Assembly: GCA_009929775.1 (NCBI GenBank)
Contig: RZZS01000003.1
Coordinates: 1-64,000, forward strand
Direction: 5' to 3'
Length of the DNA stretch: 64,000 bases
Origin: Alphaproteobacteria bacterium
GTDB lineage: Bacteria; Pseudomonadota; Alphaproteobacteria; Micavibrionales; Micavibrionaceae
The notes under the pieces were generated by a model, which saw only the letters and a program-made list of their open reading frames with translations, made no database searches and was not told where the DNA came from. Shown piece after piece: positions 45,969 to 54,448 of the stretch. Position 1 is the stretch's first letter. Every line of letters starts with the position of its first letter. The position numbers and the translations under genes are program-made.

Positions 45969-48900
45969 GCCGCTTCCTTCATTCGTTTGACCGAAATCTT
46001 CACCATGGCCCCGCCGATTTCGTGTTCGCCCGTATAATCAAACGACGAAGGCGTTCCAAAGGCTAGCGTCACACTCAAGGTTTCGCTCTTGATGAATTCG
46101 CTGTGGGCGTTTACGGCGTCTGTCATGGCAGGCGGCAATTCGAGGCCAAGCTCGATGCGGTCTGAAATGTGGAAATCAGCGTCTTTTCGGGTTTGCTGGA
46201 TGAGGCGGATGAGGTCGCGCGCGAGACCCTCGCGTTCCAGTTCAGGGGTGATCTTCGTGTCCAGAATGACCGCGCCTTGCCCCGCGAGCTGCTGGGAGGA
46301 GAGGCCTTCCGACGTCACGAGCCGCATGGAGAATTCGTCGTCCGTCAGGATTTCTCCCGCGATCGTGACTGTGCCGTCGGGGTTGGCCGTCCAGTTGCCC
46401 TGTTTCGCGGCGGGCATGATGTCCTTCATTTTCGCGCCGACGCGCTTGCCGATGGCCGGGTTGACCTTTAGCTCGAGCGTGCCGTATTCGGCGAGGTCCT
46501 CGGTGAGCGTGACCGCCCGGACATTGATCTCGTCCTGGATCAGTTCGGTGAAATCCCCAAGCGAAAGCGCGCATTCGGAGGCGACGATCAGCTCTGCCAG
46601 CGGCAGGCGCACGCGCAGCGACTCCTTCTCGCGCACCGACAGGGCCGCCGAGCAAACTTCGCGCACGCGGTCCATGGTTTCGACGAGTTCGGCGTCTTCC
46701 GGAAGGAGCGATGCGTCCGGCCAGTCGGCGAGGTGAACGCTCTTCTCGCCGCTCAGGCCGCGATAGATCTTCTCGGCGAGGAAAGGCAGGAAGGGCGCGG
46801 CGACGCGGCACAGATTGTGCAGCACCGTATAGAGCGTATCGTAGGCCGCCTGCTTGTCCGCGTCCTTCTCCTCGCGCCAGAACCGGTCGCGCGAGCGGCG
46901 GATATACCAGTTGTTCAGCGCTTCCATAAAGGCCTGAATCGCCCCGCAGGCCGCCGGGATGTCGTACGCGTCGAGTTTGTCTTGCACCGTCTCGATCAGT
47001 TCGCGCGTCTTGGAGAGAATATACTGGTCGAGAACGTTCTCGCTCGAAGAGATCAGCGATCCTTTCGCGCCGTCGGCGTTGGCGTAGAGCGTGAAGAACG
47101 AATACGCGTTCCAGACCGGGTTGACGATGGCATTCCTGACTTGCCCGATCGCCTTGCCGTCGCGCGGGATCGACAGATCGCCCCCGGTCATCAGCGGCGT
47201 CGAGACCAGATACCAGCGCAGCGCGTCCGAACCATAGGTATTAAACACATCGACGGGGTCGGGATAGTTGCGCAGGCGTTTGGAGAGCTTCTGGTGGTTC
47301 TCGTCGAGCACGACGCCGTGACAGATGCAGTTGCGGAACGGCGCGCGGTCGAACAGCGCGGTGGAGAGCACCATCAGCGTGTAGAACCAGCCGCGCGTCT
47401 GGGCGATGTATTCAACGATAAAATCACCCGGAAAATGTGTCTCGAACCACTCTTTGTTCTCGAACGGGTAGTGCACTTGCGCGAACGGCATCGAGCCGCT
47501 CTCAAACCAGCAGTCGAGCACGTCCTCGACGCGGCGCATCATCGACTTGCCGGTCGGGTCGTCCGGATTCGGGCGCACAAGCTCGTCGATTCCGGGGCGG
47601 TGGAGGTTCGTAACCTTGACGCCGAAATCGCGCTCCAGCTCTGCGATCGAGCCGTAAACGTCGATGCGCGGATAGGCCGGATCGTCCGATTTCCACACCG
47701 GGATCGGCGCGCCCCAGAAGCGGTTGCGCCCGATATTCCAGTCCCTCGCCCCTTCGAGCCATTTGCCGAACTGCCCGTCGCGCACATTGGCCGGGACCCA
47801 GTTGATATTTTCGCGGTTGAGTTCGACCATGCGGTCCCGGAAATTGGAAACGGCCAGATACCAGCTGTTGATTGCCTTGTATATCAGCGGCTCGTCCGTG
47901 CGCCAGCAATGCGGGTAGTTGTGGTCGATTGTCTCCTGCCGGATCAGCACGCCGCGTTCCTTGAGGGCCTTGATAATCAGCTTGTTGGCGTCAAACACCA
48001 GAAGACCTTCATAGTCGGGCACTTCGGACGTGAACTTTCCCTGATTGTCGACGGGCACGACGACCGGAATACCGGCGGCGCGGCAGACATTCAAATCGTC
48101 CTCGCCGAAACCTGGCGCCATGTGGACGACGCCCGTGCCGTCTTCCGTGCTGACGAAATCGGCTTCGAGAATGCGGAAGGCCTGCGGCGTATTACGGAAG
48201 TAGTCGAACAGAGGCACGTAGGTCTTTCCGGCGAGGTCGGCACCCCTGACGATCCTGGGACAGTTACCTTTTTCCTCAAAAAGTAACTGTCCCCGGTAAG
48301 CCTCCAGCCTGTCCTTCGCCATGATGACGATCTCGCCGTCCTTCTCGACCATCGCATACTCGATCTCCGGCCCCACTGCCAGCGCGAGGTTCGACGGCAG
48401 CGTCCACGGCGTTGTCGTCCATGCAAGGATATACGCTTTTTTACCCTCGATTTTTTCAGTCAGTTCAAACGCCACCGTCACCGCCGGGTCCTGCCGCATG
48501 CGGTAGGAATTGTCCATCCGCGTCTCGAAGTTCGACAGCGGCGTTTCCACGGCCCACGAGTACGGCACGACGCGGTAATCCTCGTACACCAGCCCCTTGT
48601 CCCAGAGCTGTTTGAAGGCCCACATCACGCTTTCCATATAGGTGACGTCGAGCGTCTTGTAATCGTTCTCGAAATCGACCCAGCGCCCTTGCCGGTTGAC
48701 GTAGTACTCCCAGTCTTTCGTGAATTGCAGCACGCTTTTCTGGCAGGCGTCGTTGTACTTCTTCAGGCCGTAATCGAGAATCTGCTTGCGGCCCGAGATG
48801 CCGATCTCTTTCTCGGTTTGCAACTCGGCGGGCAGACCGTGCGTGTCCCATCCGAAACGCCGGTCGACCTTGAAACCGCGCATGGTCTTGTAGCGCGGAA

Positions 48901-49132
48901 TAAGGTCTTTCACATAGCCGGTAACGAGGTGCCCGTAATGCGGCAGGCCGTTGGCGAAGGGCGGGCCGTCATAGAACACGAACTCGTCCGCGCCCTCGCG
49001 ATGCCGCACGCTCTCGCGGAAAATGTCGTTTTCCTGCCAGTATTCAAGGATTTCCTCCTCGATCTTCGGATAGTCGGGACTACTCGCAGCATCGGGATAG
49101 TGTTTGTCGGCGCACATGGCTTGGCTCTTCAT
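45965..49132 (-). CDS. ileS: Isoleucyl-tRNA synthetase, type 2, with in-frame palindromic insertion
   Basis: 1055 residues. The HIGH motif appears as HYGH (65-68) in PPFANGLPHYGHLVTGYVKD, with WDTHGLPAE following. The KMSKS motif reads KLSKR in NHQKLSKRLRNYPDP. These and the length mark the eukaryote-like type 2 enzyme, a class known for low sensitivity to mupirocin. It charges tRNA-Ile and edits valine. Residues 281-292 are encoded by a palindrome (48257-48293) in the editing-domain region. The start is the ATG at 49132; 49117 is an alternative. Confidence 0.95.
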   Translation of the reverse strand: MKSQAMCADKHYPDAASSPDYPKIEEEILEYWQENDIFRESVRHREGADEFVFYDGPPFANGLPHYGHLVTGYVKDLIPRYKTMRGFKVDRRFGWDTHGLPAELQTEKEIGISGRKQILDYGLKKYNDACQKSVLQFTKDWEYYVNRQGRWVDFENDYKTLDVTYMESVMWAFKQLWDKGLVYEDYRVVPYSWAVETPLSNFETRMDNSYRMRQDPAVTVAFELTEKIEGKKAYILAWTTTPWTLPSNLALAVGPEIEYAMVEKDGEIVIMAKDRLEAYRGQLLFEEKGNCPRIVRGADLAGKTYVPLFDYFRNTPQAFRILEADFVSTEDGTGVVHMAPGFGEDDLNVCRAAGIPVVVPVDNQGKFTSEVPDYEGLLVFDANKLIIKALKERGVLIRQETIDHNYPHCWRTDEPLIYKAINSWYLAVSNFRDRMVELNRENINWVPANVRDGQFGKWLEGARDWNIGRNRFWGAPIPVWKSDDPAYPRIDVYGSIAELERDFGVKVTNLHRPGIDELVRPNPDDPTGKSMMRRVEDVLDCWFESGSMPFAQVHYPFENKEWFETHFPGDFIVEYIAQTRGWFYTLMVLSTALFDRAPFRNCICHGVVLDENHQKLSKRLRNYPDPVDVFNTYGSDALRWYLVSTPLMTGGDLSIPRDGKAIGQVRNAIVNPVWNAYSFFTLYANADGAKGSLISSSENVLDQYILSKTRELIETVQDKLDAYDIPAACGAIQAFMEALNNWYIRRSRDRFWREEKDADKQAAYDTLYTVLHNLCRVAAPFLPFLAEKIYRGLSGEKSVHLADWPDASLLPEDAELVETMDRVREVCSAALSVREKESLRVRLPLAELIVASECALSLGDFTELIQDEINVRAVTLTEDLAEYGTLELKVNPAIGKRVGAKMKDIMPAAKQGNWTANPDGTVTIAGEILTDDEFSMRLVTSEGLSSQQLAGQGAVILDTKITPELEREGLARDLIRLIQQTRKDADFHISDRIELGLELPPAMTDAVNAHSEFIKSETLSVTLAFGTPSSFDYTGEHEIGGAMVKISVKRMKEAA
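48257..48293. repeat. GGGACAGTTAC palindrome inside ileS
   Basis: GGGACAGTTAC (48257-48267), one unpaired C, TTTTT, loop CCTC, AAAAA, GTAACTGTCCC (48283-48293). The 16-bp stem covers exactly residues 281-292 of IleS and keeps the frame. The outer GGGACA...TGTCCC resembles the mutL elements, but the inner part differs. Confidence 0.88.
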
Positions 49133-49162
49133 TCGTCTGAAAACGGGAAATTTATAGGGGAA

Positions 49163-49213
49163 GTCTCTGATCGAGACAAGGATTTACCCGGCTCTAAGTC
49201 TCAAAGAGCCGGG
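49163..49213 (-). promoter_or_regulatory. Mutually exclusive hairpins in the ileS leader
   Basis: On the ileS strand a 9-bp stem, CCCGGCTCT / AGAGCCGGG (49213-49205 and 49195-49187), carries GAGAC in its loop (49202-49198). A second hairpin, GTCTC-gatca-GAGAC, follows at 49177-49163. Its GTCTC arm could pair instead with the first loop. It ends 31 bp before the ileS ATG. Whether this stretch is transcribed is unknown. Confidence 0.4.
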
Positions 49214-49225
49214 ACGATAATTCGA

Positions 49226-49339
49226 ATGAAGCGAAAGGATAAAGCCATGAGACCGGTATACAGGCAATGCGCGGGGTTATGCAAGGGCAGGATGCGCACC
49301 TGCGTTCCACAGCCCAAAAAACCACAACAGAATTATTGA
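49226..49339 (+). CDS. Possible small cysteine-containing peptide
   Basis: A 37-codon frame (MKRKDKAMRPVYRQCAGLCK...) ending TGA, with three cysteines, many Lys/Arg and no hydrophobic segment. An internal ATG at 49247 has AAGGAT upstream. It lies in the 263-bp divergent gap between ileS and the SLAC1-type gene. Evidence is weak; it may be noncoding. Confidence 0.2.
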   Translation: MKRKDKAMRPVYRQCAGLCKGRMRTCVPQPKKPQQNY

Positions 49340-49395
49340 CGAGTCGACCGATTCAGGATTTGAATGGTCCGCAACAACCAGCCCGGAGAACCGCG

Positions 49396-50367
49396 ATGAG
49401 TACAGAAAACCGGGGCTCGCGCCTCGAACATTTTCCCGTTTCGTTTTTTGCCATCGTGATGGGACTGTCCGGCCTGACCATTGGCTGGATCCGGTTTCAG
49501 CATCTACTCGGCGTGGAGTTCGGGATTTTGTCGGTGGCCCTGACGACGCTCTCGACAGTCACATTTTTCGTGCTTTTCATCCTGTACGCGGCCAAGCTGG
49601 TTAGGTACCCAGGTGCCGTCATCCACGAGATTCATCACCCGGTGAAGATCAATTTTTTCCCTGCGATTTCGGTGAGTTTGCTCCTGCTCTCGATCGTGTA
49701 CCTGAGCCTCAGCACTACGGTCAGCCTGTATTTATGGGTCGCCGGTGCGTGCCTTCATTTCGGTTTTACCCTCTACGTCGTCAATGTGTGGATGCATCAC
49801 AAGAACTGCCAGATTCAGCACATGAATCCCGCCTGGCTCATACCGGCCGTCGGTAACGTCATCGTGCCGATTGCGGGCGTTCAGCATGGTTTCATTGAGA
49901 TATCGTGGATGTTTTTCAGCATCGGCATGCTGTTCTGGATGATCCTGATGACAGTCATCATGTACCGGATCCTGTTCCACAATCCGATCGACGAGCGGCT
50001 TATGCCGACATTGTTCATCCTGATTGCGCCGCCCTCTGTCGGGTTCATTTCCTATGTCGGCCTCAATGGAGAGGTCGACAATCTTGCGCGATTCTTCCTG
50101 TATGCCGGGCTGTTTCTGACCATATTGCTTGCGACCAAGATACGGCGATTCATCCGGCTGAAATTCTTCATGTCCTGGTGGGCCTACAGCTTTCCGCTAG
50201 CCGCCATCAGCATTGCCAACATGCTGATGTTTGCGAAAACCGGTATTAACGGCTATTTCTGGATCGGTTCGGGATTGCTGTTCGTCCTGAGCGGGATCGT
50301 CCTGATGCTTGCCTTCAAGACGGTCGAAGCGATTCTGGACAGGAGAATTTGTCTTCCTGAAGGTTAA
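49396..50367 (+). CDS. SLAC1/TehA-type anion channel or transporter
   Basis: 323 residues from the ATG at 49396 (MSTENRGSRLEHFPVSFFAIVMGLSGL), preceded by GGAGAA. Ten hydrophobic segments alternate with short loops, and the N-terminal FPVSFFAIVMGLSGLTIGW pattern and the W-x-P-x-GN region (PAWLIPAVGNVIVP) fit the family. Members export anions, dicarboxylates or tellurite. The ligand is not readable. It is followed 17 bp later by the methyltransferase gene. Confidence 0.85.
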   Translation: MSTENRGSRLEHFPVSFFAIVMGLSGLTIGWIRFQHLLGVEFGILSVALTTLSTVTFFVLFILYAAKLVRYPGAVIHEIHHPVKINFFPAISVSLLLLSIVYLSLSTTVSLYLWVAGACLHFGFTLYVVNVWMHHKNCQIQHMNPAWLIPAVGNVIVPIAGVQHGFIEISWMFFSIGMLFWMILMTVIMYRILFHNPIDERLMPTLFILIAPPSVGFISYVGLNGEVDNLARFFLYAGLFLTILLATKIRRFIRLKFFMSWWAYSFPLAAISIANMLMFAKTGINGYFWIGSGLLFVLSGIVLMLAFKTVEAILDRRICLPEG

Positions 50368-50384
50368 ACACGTTTCCGGATCTG

Positions 50385-51668
50385 ATGCCTGATATCGCCG
50401 AACTTGCCATCACCGAAATCGGACGCCGTGGCGACGGGCTTGCGGCGCTGGACGGCGCGCAGGTGTTCGTGCCGCGCACCGTGCCGGGCGACCGGGTGCG
50501 CGCGCGGATTTCCGGGACGCCCGAGGATGGCCTGCGCGGCGAAATCGTCGAGCTTCTGGAGGCGGGTCCGTGGCGCGCGGCACCGCCGTGCCCGTATTTC
50601 GAGACATGCGGCAGTTGCCAGCTACAGCATATTGGCGAGGACGCTTACCGAAGCTGGAAAGAGAATTTGGCCCGTGTTGCGTTCGCCCGTGCGGGTATTA
50701 AGCCGGAGACCTGGCTGCCACCGGTGTTCGTCTCCCGCGCCACGCGTCGCCGCGCCACCTTCGCCGCGTTTAAGCGTCATAAGGAACTGCGCCTCGGTTA
50801 TCGTCGCCGCCGCAGCCACGATATCATCGACATTCCGGAATGCATGGTCGTCACGCCCGCCTTGCAAGCGTTCGCGGACCGAGCCCGGTCGTTTTTGCAC
50901 CGCGTCCTTTCCGACAGCCGTCCCGCCGATATTTTCGTGCAGGACGTGGACGGCGCGGTCGACGTCACGATAACGGGTCCGGTCGGCACCCGAAAGGCAC
51001 CGGGCCTTGCCGAGCGTGAGGCTTTTGCAGAAATGGCGGATGCGCTCGATCTCGCGCGCATCTCGTGGCGCATGAAGGACCGGAGCGAGCCGGAAATTAT
51101 GATCGCAAGAAAGCCGGTCCTTAAGCGTTGCGGAGACCTTGCCGTTCCCCTGTCGCCGCTTGCCTTCCTGCAACCGAGCGCAGAGGGCGAAGCGGCGCTC
51201 GTCGCCGCTGTTCTGCGCGGTTTGCCCTCGCACGGACGTTTCGTCGATCTGTTCGCAGGGAGCGGCACGTTCGCGGGGCCGATTCTCGCGCGCGGCAGGG
51301 TTTCCGCTATTGAGGGCGAAGCCGGACCCGTCGCTGCGCTTCAAAGAGCAGGGGCCGGGAACGGCCACCTTCAGGCCGTGCGACGCGACCTGTTCCGGGA
51401 CCCTCTTGGTGCAAGGGAATTCGCCGCGTTCAACGCCGCCGTGATTGATCCCCCGCGCGCCGGGGCGCGGGCGCAGGCCGCTGAACTGGCCGCAAGCGGC
51501 GTAGAGCGAGTGGTAAGTGTCTCCTGCAACCCTGCCACCTTCGCCCGTGACGCGGCGCTGTTAATGGAAGGCGGTTACCACTTTGTGGAAGCCCGTATGA
51601 TCGACCAGTTCCTTTGGTCCGCGCATGTCGAGCTGGTCGGTGTTTTCAGCCGGGTTCAGCCCGACTGA
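50385..51668 (+). CDS. 23S rRNA (uracil-5-)-methyltransferase, RlmD/RumA family
   Basis: 427 residues. An N-terminal TRAM domain (ITEIGRRGDGLAALDG...VFVPRTVPGDRV) precedes an iron-sulfur motif with C69, C75 and C78 (PCPYFETCGSCQLQH) and a fourth cysteine near IPECMVV. The SAM domain (GRFVDLFAGSGTFA) and the catalytic cysteine in VSVSCNPATFARDA complete it. It methylates uridine C5 in rRNA. The exact target cannot be told from sequence. Confidence 0.93.
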   Translation: MPDIAELAITEIGRRGDGLAALDGAQVFVPRTVPGDRVRARISGTPEDGLRGEIVELLEAGPWRAAPPCPYFETCGSCQLQHIGEDAYRSWKENLARVAFARAGIKPETWLPPVFVSRATRRRATFAAFKRHKELRLGYRRRRSHDIIDIPECMVVTPALQAFADRARSFLHRVLSDSRPADIFVQDVDGAVDVTITGPVGTRKAPGLAEREAFAEMADALDLARISWRMKDRSEPEIMIARKPVLKRCGDLAVPLSPLAFLQPSAEGEAALVAAVLRGLPSHGRFVDLFAGSGTFAGPILARGRVSAIEGEAGPVAALQRAGAGNGHLQAVRRDLFRDPLGAREFAAFNAAVIDPPRAGARAQAAELAASGVERVVSVSCNPATFARDAALLMEGGYHFVEARMIDQFLWSAHVELVGVFSRVQPD

Positions 51669-51803
51669 AGTTTTTGCAGCAACACTTGAAGCGGACCTGA
51701 ATCGTACTAATTAAATTTCAGTTTTAACGAAAAATACATTCGGGCAGACAGTAAGCGGATAGTAGCAGTGGGTGTTTCATTTCATTGTATTAAGGAGGCC
51801 ACT

Positions 51804-52364
51804 GTGAGATTTTCTGAAAAAACGAGGAACGCCTACGCGGATACGGTTGGTGATATTGTCAGCAATCGATCTGTCGTCACATTCACTCCTTTGATGCCGG
51901 TTGGTGAACTTGTCAGGCGTCTGCACGATGCGGAATCCGGCGCAGGCGTCGTCCTTGAGCCGGACGGACGGATGGCCGGGCTGGTCACCGAGCGGGAAAT
52001 TATTCGCCGTGTGTTTCGTGTCCCTCCGAGTGCTGCATCCCTCTGCGACGAAGAGGCGATCCGTGAGCATGCGACCTGCATGACAGCGCGCAACGTCATG
52101 ATCGAGAACCCTGAACACCTTTTTCACGACGAGCCGGTCGAGAATGCCGTGGAAAAAATCACAGCCCACGGGTTTCGCTTCATGCCGGTCCTTGGTCGCG
52201 ATGACAAGCTCACCGGCATTGTCGAGGCTCGTGAGCTCGGCCATCATGCACGCCTGAAAATGCATGCGATTATGGAGCATCAGAAAGGTCTTCTCACAAA
52301 TTTCATGGCGCACGAACCCTACGGTGGCGCTGGCGGTTATGCTGCTGTGGGCACTAAAGTCTGA
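51804..52364 (+). CDS. CBS-domain pair protein
   Basis: 186 residues from a GTG at 51804, preceded by a perfect AAGGAGG five bases away; this fixes the start over a GTG at 51768. Two CBS motifs follow: DIVSNRSVVTFTPLMPVGELVRRLHD...GLVTEREIIRRVF, and MTARNVMIENPEHLFHDEPVENAVEKI...LTGIVEARELGHHA. CBS pairs bind adenosyl ligands and usually regulate a partner, but no effector domain is attached here. Confidence 0.88.
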   Translation: MRFSEKTRNAYADTVGDIVSNRSVVTFTPLMPVGELVRRLHDAESGAGVVLEPDGRMAGLVTEREIIRRVFRVPPSAASLCDEEAIREHATCMTARNVMIENPEHLFHDEPVENAVEKITAHGFRFMPVLGRDDKLTGIVEARELGHHARLKMHAIMEHQKGLLTNFMAHEPYGGAGGYAAVGTKV

Positions 52365-52427
52365 GCGACTACCGGCCCGAACAGCTGGAAAAGGTAAAAT
52401 TTGTTCCGGAAGATATTGACATAACGC

Positions 52428-53096
52428 ATGTCGGTGCTTACTGTTCTCGCGCTTAAACAAGCGCCGGGCGGCCCTATGACATCCGTAGTTTCGGATTTTT
52501 TTTCGTTTTGCGACGAGGAGGAAGAGGGGATTCGCCCTCACGAGGCGGTTCTGCACGACATCTTCCACGAGGTTGCGATTGCGCCGGGAGGCGGGCCGCC
52601 CGCTTACGCGCCGCATCTGTGGCGGTCGCTGAAAGGCCGGGTTAATTGTCTGACTTACGGACTGGACATTCCGGCGCACGGGATCGGGGTGCCGGGGCGG
52701 TTGATGGTGTCCGCGCGGAACGGCGAAAGGACAAGGTCCTTCCGTGTCACGACGGCGGGTCTGATCGCGGCTTTCGAACAAGACGGTCTGGTCCGGATCG
52801 CGCGCGCGGATGCCGTTCCGGACGACCGGATCATCGAGGTTTTTCACAACGGCTTCGACGATTTCCATGTCTACAGGCGCGACAGCAACGGGCGTTACTC
52901 GCACATGCCTCTCTACAGCTTGCCCCGCGATACCGATGAGCGCGGCAAGCCGATTACCGATCCGAAAACCTGCGACCGCGGCCCGAACCTCAAACACCAT
53001 GCGGGCTGTTTCCGGGTGCCGCCGGGCCGCGTTCGGTACCTTAAGGATCCGGCCCTGAACCGGGACGGGATGCTGCGCGGCTTTGAGTGCGGATGA
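52428..53096 (+). CDS. Unknown 222-residue protein
   Basis: Starts MSVLTVLALKQAPGG; an internal ATG at 52476 (MTSVVSDFFSF) is an alternative because TTGACA lies at 52417 close to the first ATG. The sequence is soluble, with an acidic patch (FCDEEEEGIRPHEAV) and a C-terminal part rich in Arg, Pro and Asp. No domain was recognised. The stop codon TGA directly abuts the stop of the opposite-strand NUDIX gene with no spacer, so the two genes end base to base. Confidence 0.7.
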   Translation: MSVLTVLALKQAPGGPMTSVVSDFFSFCDEEEEGIRPHEAVLHDIFHEVAIAPGGGPPAYAPHLWRSLKGRVNCLTYGLDIPAHGIGVPGRLMVSARNGERTRSFRVTTAGLIAAFEQDGLVRIARADAVPDDRIIEVFHNGFDDFHVYRRDSNGRYSHMPLYSLPRDTDERGKPITDPKTCDRGPNLKHHAGCFRVPPGRVRYLKDPALNRDGMLRGFECG

Positions 53097-53516
53097 TTAA
53101 AACCCGTTTCGAACGCAATTCTCCGGGTCGTTTGCGAGCAGGTTGCGGATGGTGAGGAAGAGCGGATCGGGCAGGGCGTCGCGTTTGAACCACTGCCAGC
53201 GTTCGCATTTGTGCGGTTCGAGGATTGCGGGCTCTCCGGGCGCTGCCGTGCAAAGCATGTAGATTGTGATGTAATGCTTGTCTTCGGCCTCGAAAATATC
53301 GTTCGTCGCGCCGACGCAGCGGCAATCCTCGATTTCGAGGCCGGTTTCCTCGCGCGTCTCCCGGCGCGCGCATTCGGAGAAACTCTCGCCCGCTTCGAGA
53401 TGGCCGCCGGGGAAGGCCCATGTGCCCTCGCCGTGGGCGTTTCTGCGCAGGCCGAGGAGGATTTCGCCTCTGCCGCTTACAACGATAACGCCGACTCCGA
53501 CTTTGGGGCGATCCAT
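53097..53516 (-). CDS. NUDIX hydrolase, NUDT15-like
   Basis: 139 residues from the ATG at 53516 (MDRPKVGVGVIVV). The Nudix box GGHLEAGESFSECARRETRE followed by ETGL (residues 37-60) is intact, with the VGVIVV...ILLGLRRNAHGEGTWAFP lead-in of the MutT/NUDT15 group. It probably hydrolyses modified or surplus nucleoside triphosphates. It lies 2 bp after the AEC transporter stop, in one operon with ribF. Confidence 0.92.
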   Translation of the reverse strand: MDRPKVGVGVIVVSGRGEILLGLRRNAHGEGTWAFPGGHLEAGESFSECARRETREETGLEIEDCRCVGATNDIFEAEDKHYITIYMLCTAAPGEPAILEPHKCERWQWFKRDALPDPLFLTIRNLLANDPENCVRNGF

Positions 53517-53518
53517 GG

Positions 53519-54448
53519 CTAGCCGACCTCGATCCCGAAAATCCAGAACACGGCCGGGATGTAGAGCAGCGCGAAGAGCGTTCCGAACAACACGGTCGTT
53601 GCGGCCTTCTCCGGCGTCAGGTTGAGCTGGGCCGCAAACGCGGCGATATTGGCGGCGGGCGGCAGGATCGAGAAAATCAAAATCAGGCTGTGCAGGTTCT
53701 GATCGAGCCAGCCGGTCACGAGCCGGTCGAAGCCGACCAGCGTCAGCGCCGTGAGCGGCCAGAGAGCGAATTTCCATGCGAGCACGATTCCAAAGAATCG
53801 CCCGCCGCCGAACTCGAGGCGGTCCATTTTGGCGAGCGCGGTACCGATAATCATCATCCCCACAACGATGTAAGCGCCCTTGAAGTACCCCCAGTAGGTT
53901 ACGGCCTGATCGTTGAAGGCAAGGCCGGAAAGGTTCAGGGCGAGCGCTGCCGCGAGCGCATAGAGAACCGGGAAGCGGATAAGCTTCTGAAGGCTTTGAC
54001 GGGCGTCGAAATGGCCTCGCGCGGCGATGTAATAGCCGAATGTCGCTTCGTACAGAATGCCGCCGAGCAGGAAGAATGTGTAGACTCCAGCCCAGTGCGT
54101 ATCGAACAGCAGCACGACCAGCGGCAGCCCGAAATAGCCGGAATTCGGCATGGAGGCGCACATTGCGAGCAAGTTCGGCGTACTGTCGCTCCATATTTTC
54201 TTTGCGAGGACAAAGGCGGAAAGTCCCATGATCGACTGCAGGCCGAAGGATATGAGCGGTAGCAGCGCGTACTCGGGTTTGAGGTCGATCTGCGCAATAA
54301 ACCCGAAGACCGTTACGGGCATCAGTACGTAAAGCGACAGATCAGCGAGCGCTTTACGATCGAGGTGGAACAGCCGTCCGGCGACAAAACCGATAGCGAT
54401 AATCGCATAGAGAGGCAGGAGGTTGGTGAAAAGCGTTGTGAAGATCAA
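53519..54448 (-). CDS. AEC family transporter (auxin efflux carrier fold)
   Basis: 309 residues with about ten hydrophobic segments in two inverted halves. ALADLSLYVLMPVTVFGF, MCASMPNSGYFGLPLVVLLF and ILPPAANIAAFAAQLN are characteristic of the AEC family. Bacterial members move malonate, malate or related acids. The start overlaps the ribF stop (ATGA), and the NUDIX gene follows after 2 bp. Confidence 0.9.
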   Translation of the reverse strand: MIFTTLFTNLLPLYAIIAIGFVAGRLFHLDRKALADLSLYVLMPVTVFGFIAQIDLKPEYALLPLISFGLQSIMGLSAFVLAKKIWSDSTPNLLAMCASMPNSGYFGLPLVVLLFDTHWAGVYTFFLLGGILYEATFGYYIAARGHFDARQSLQKLIRFPVLYALAAALALNLSGLAFNDQAVTYWGYFKGAYIVVGMMIIGTALAKMDRLEFGGGRFFGIVLAWKFALWPLTALTLVGFDRLVTGWLDQNLHSLILIFSILPPAANIAAFAAQLNLTPEKAATTVLFGTLFALLYIPAVFWIFGIEVG

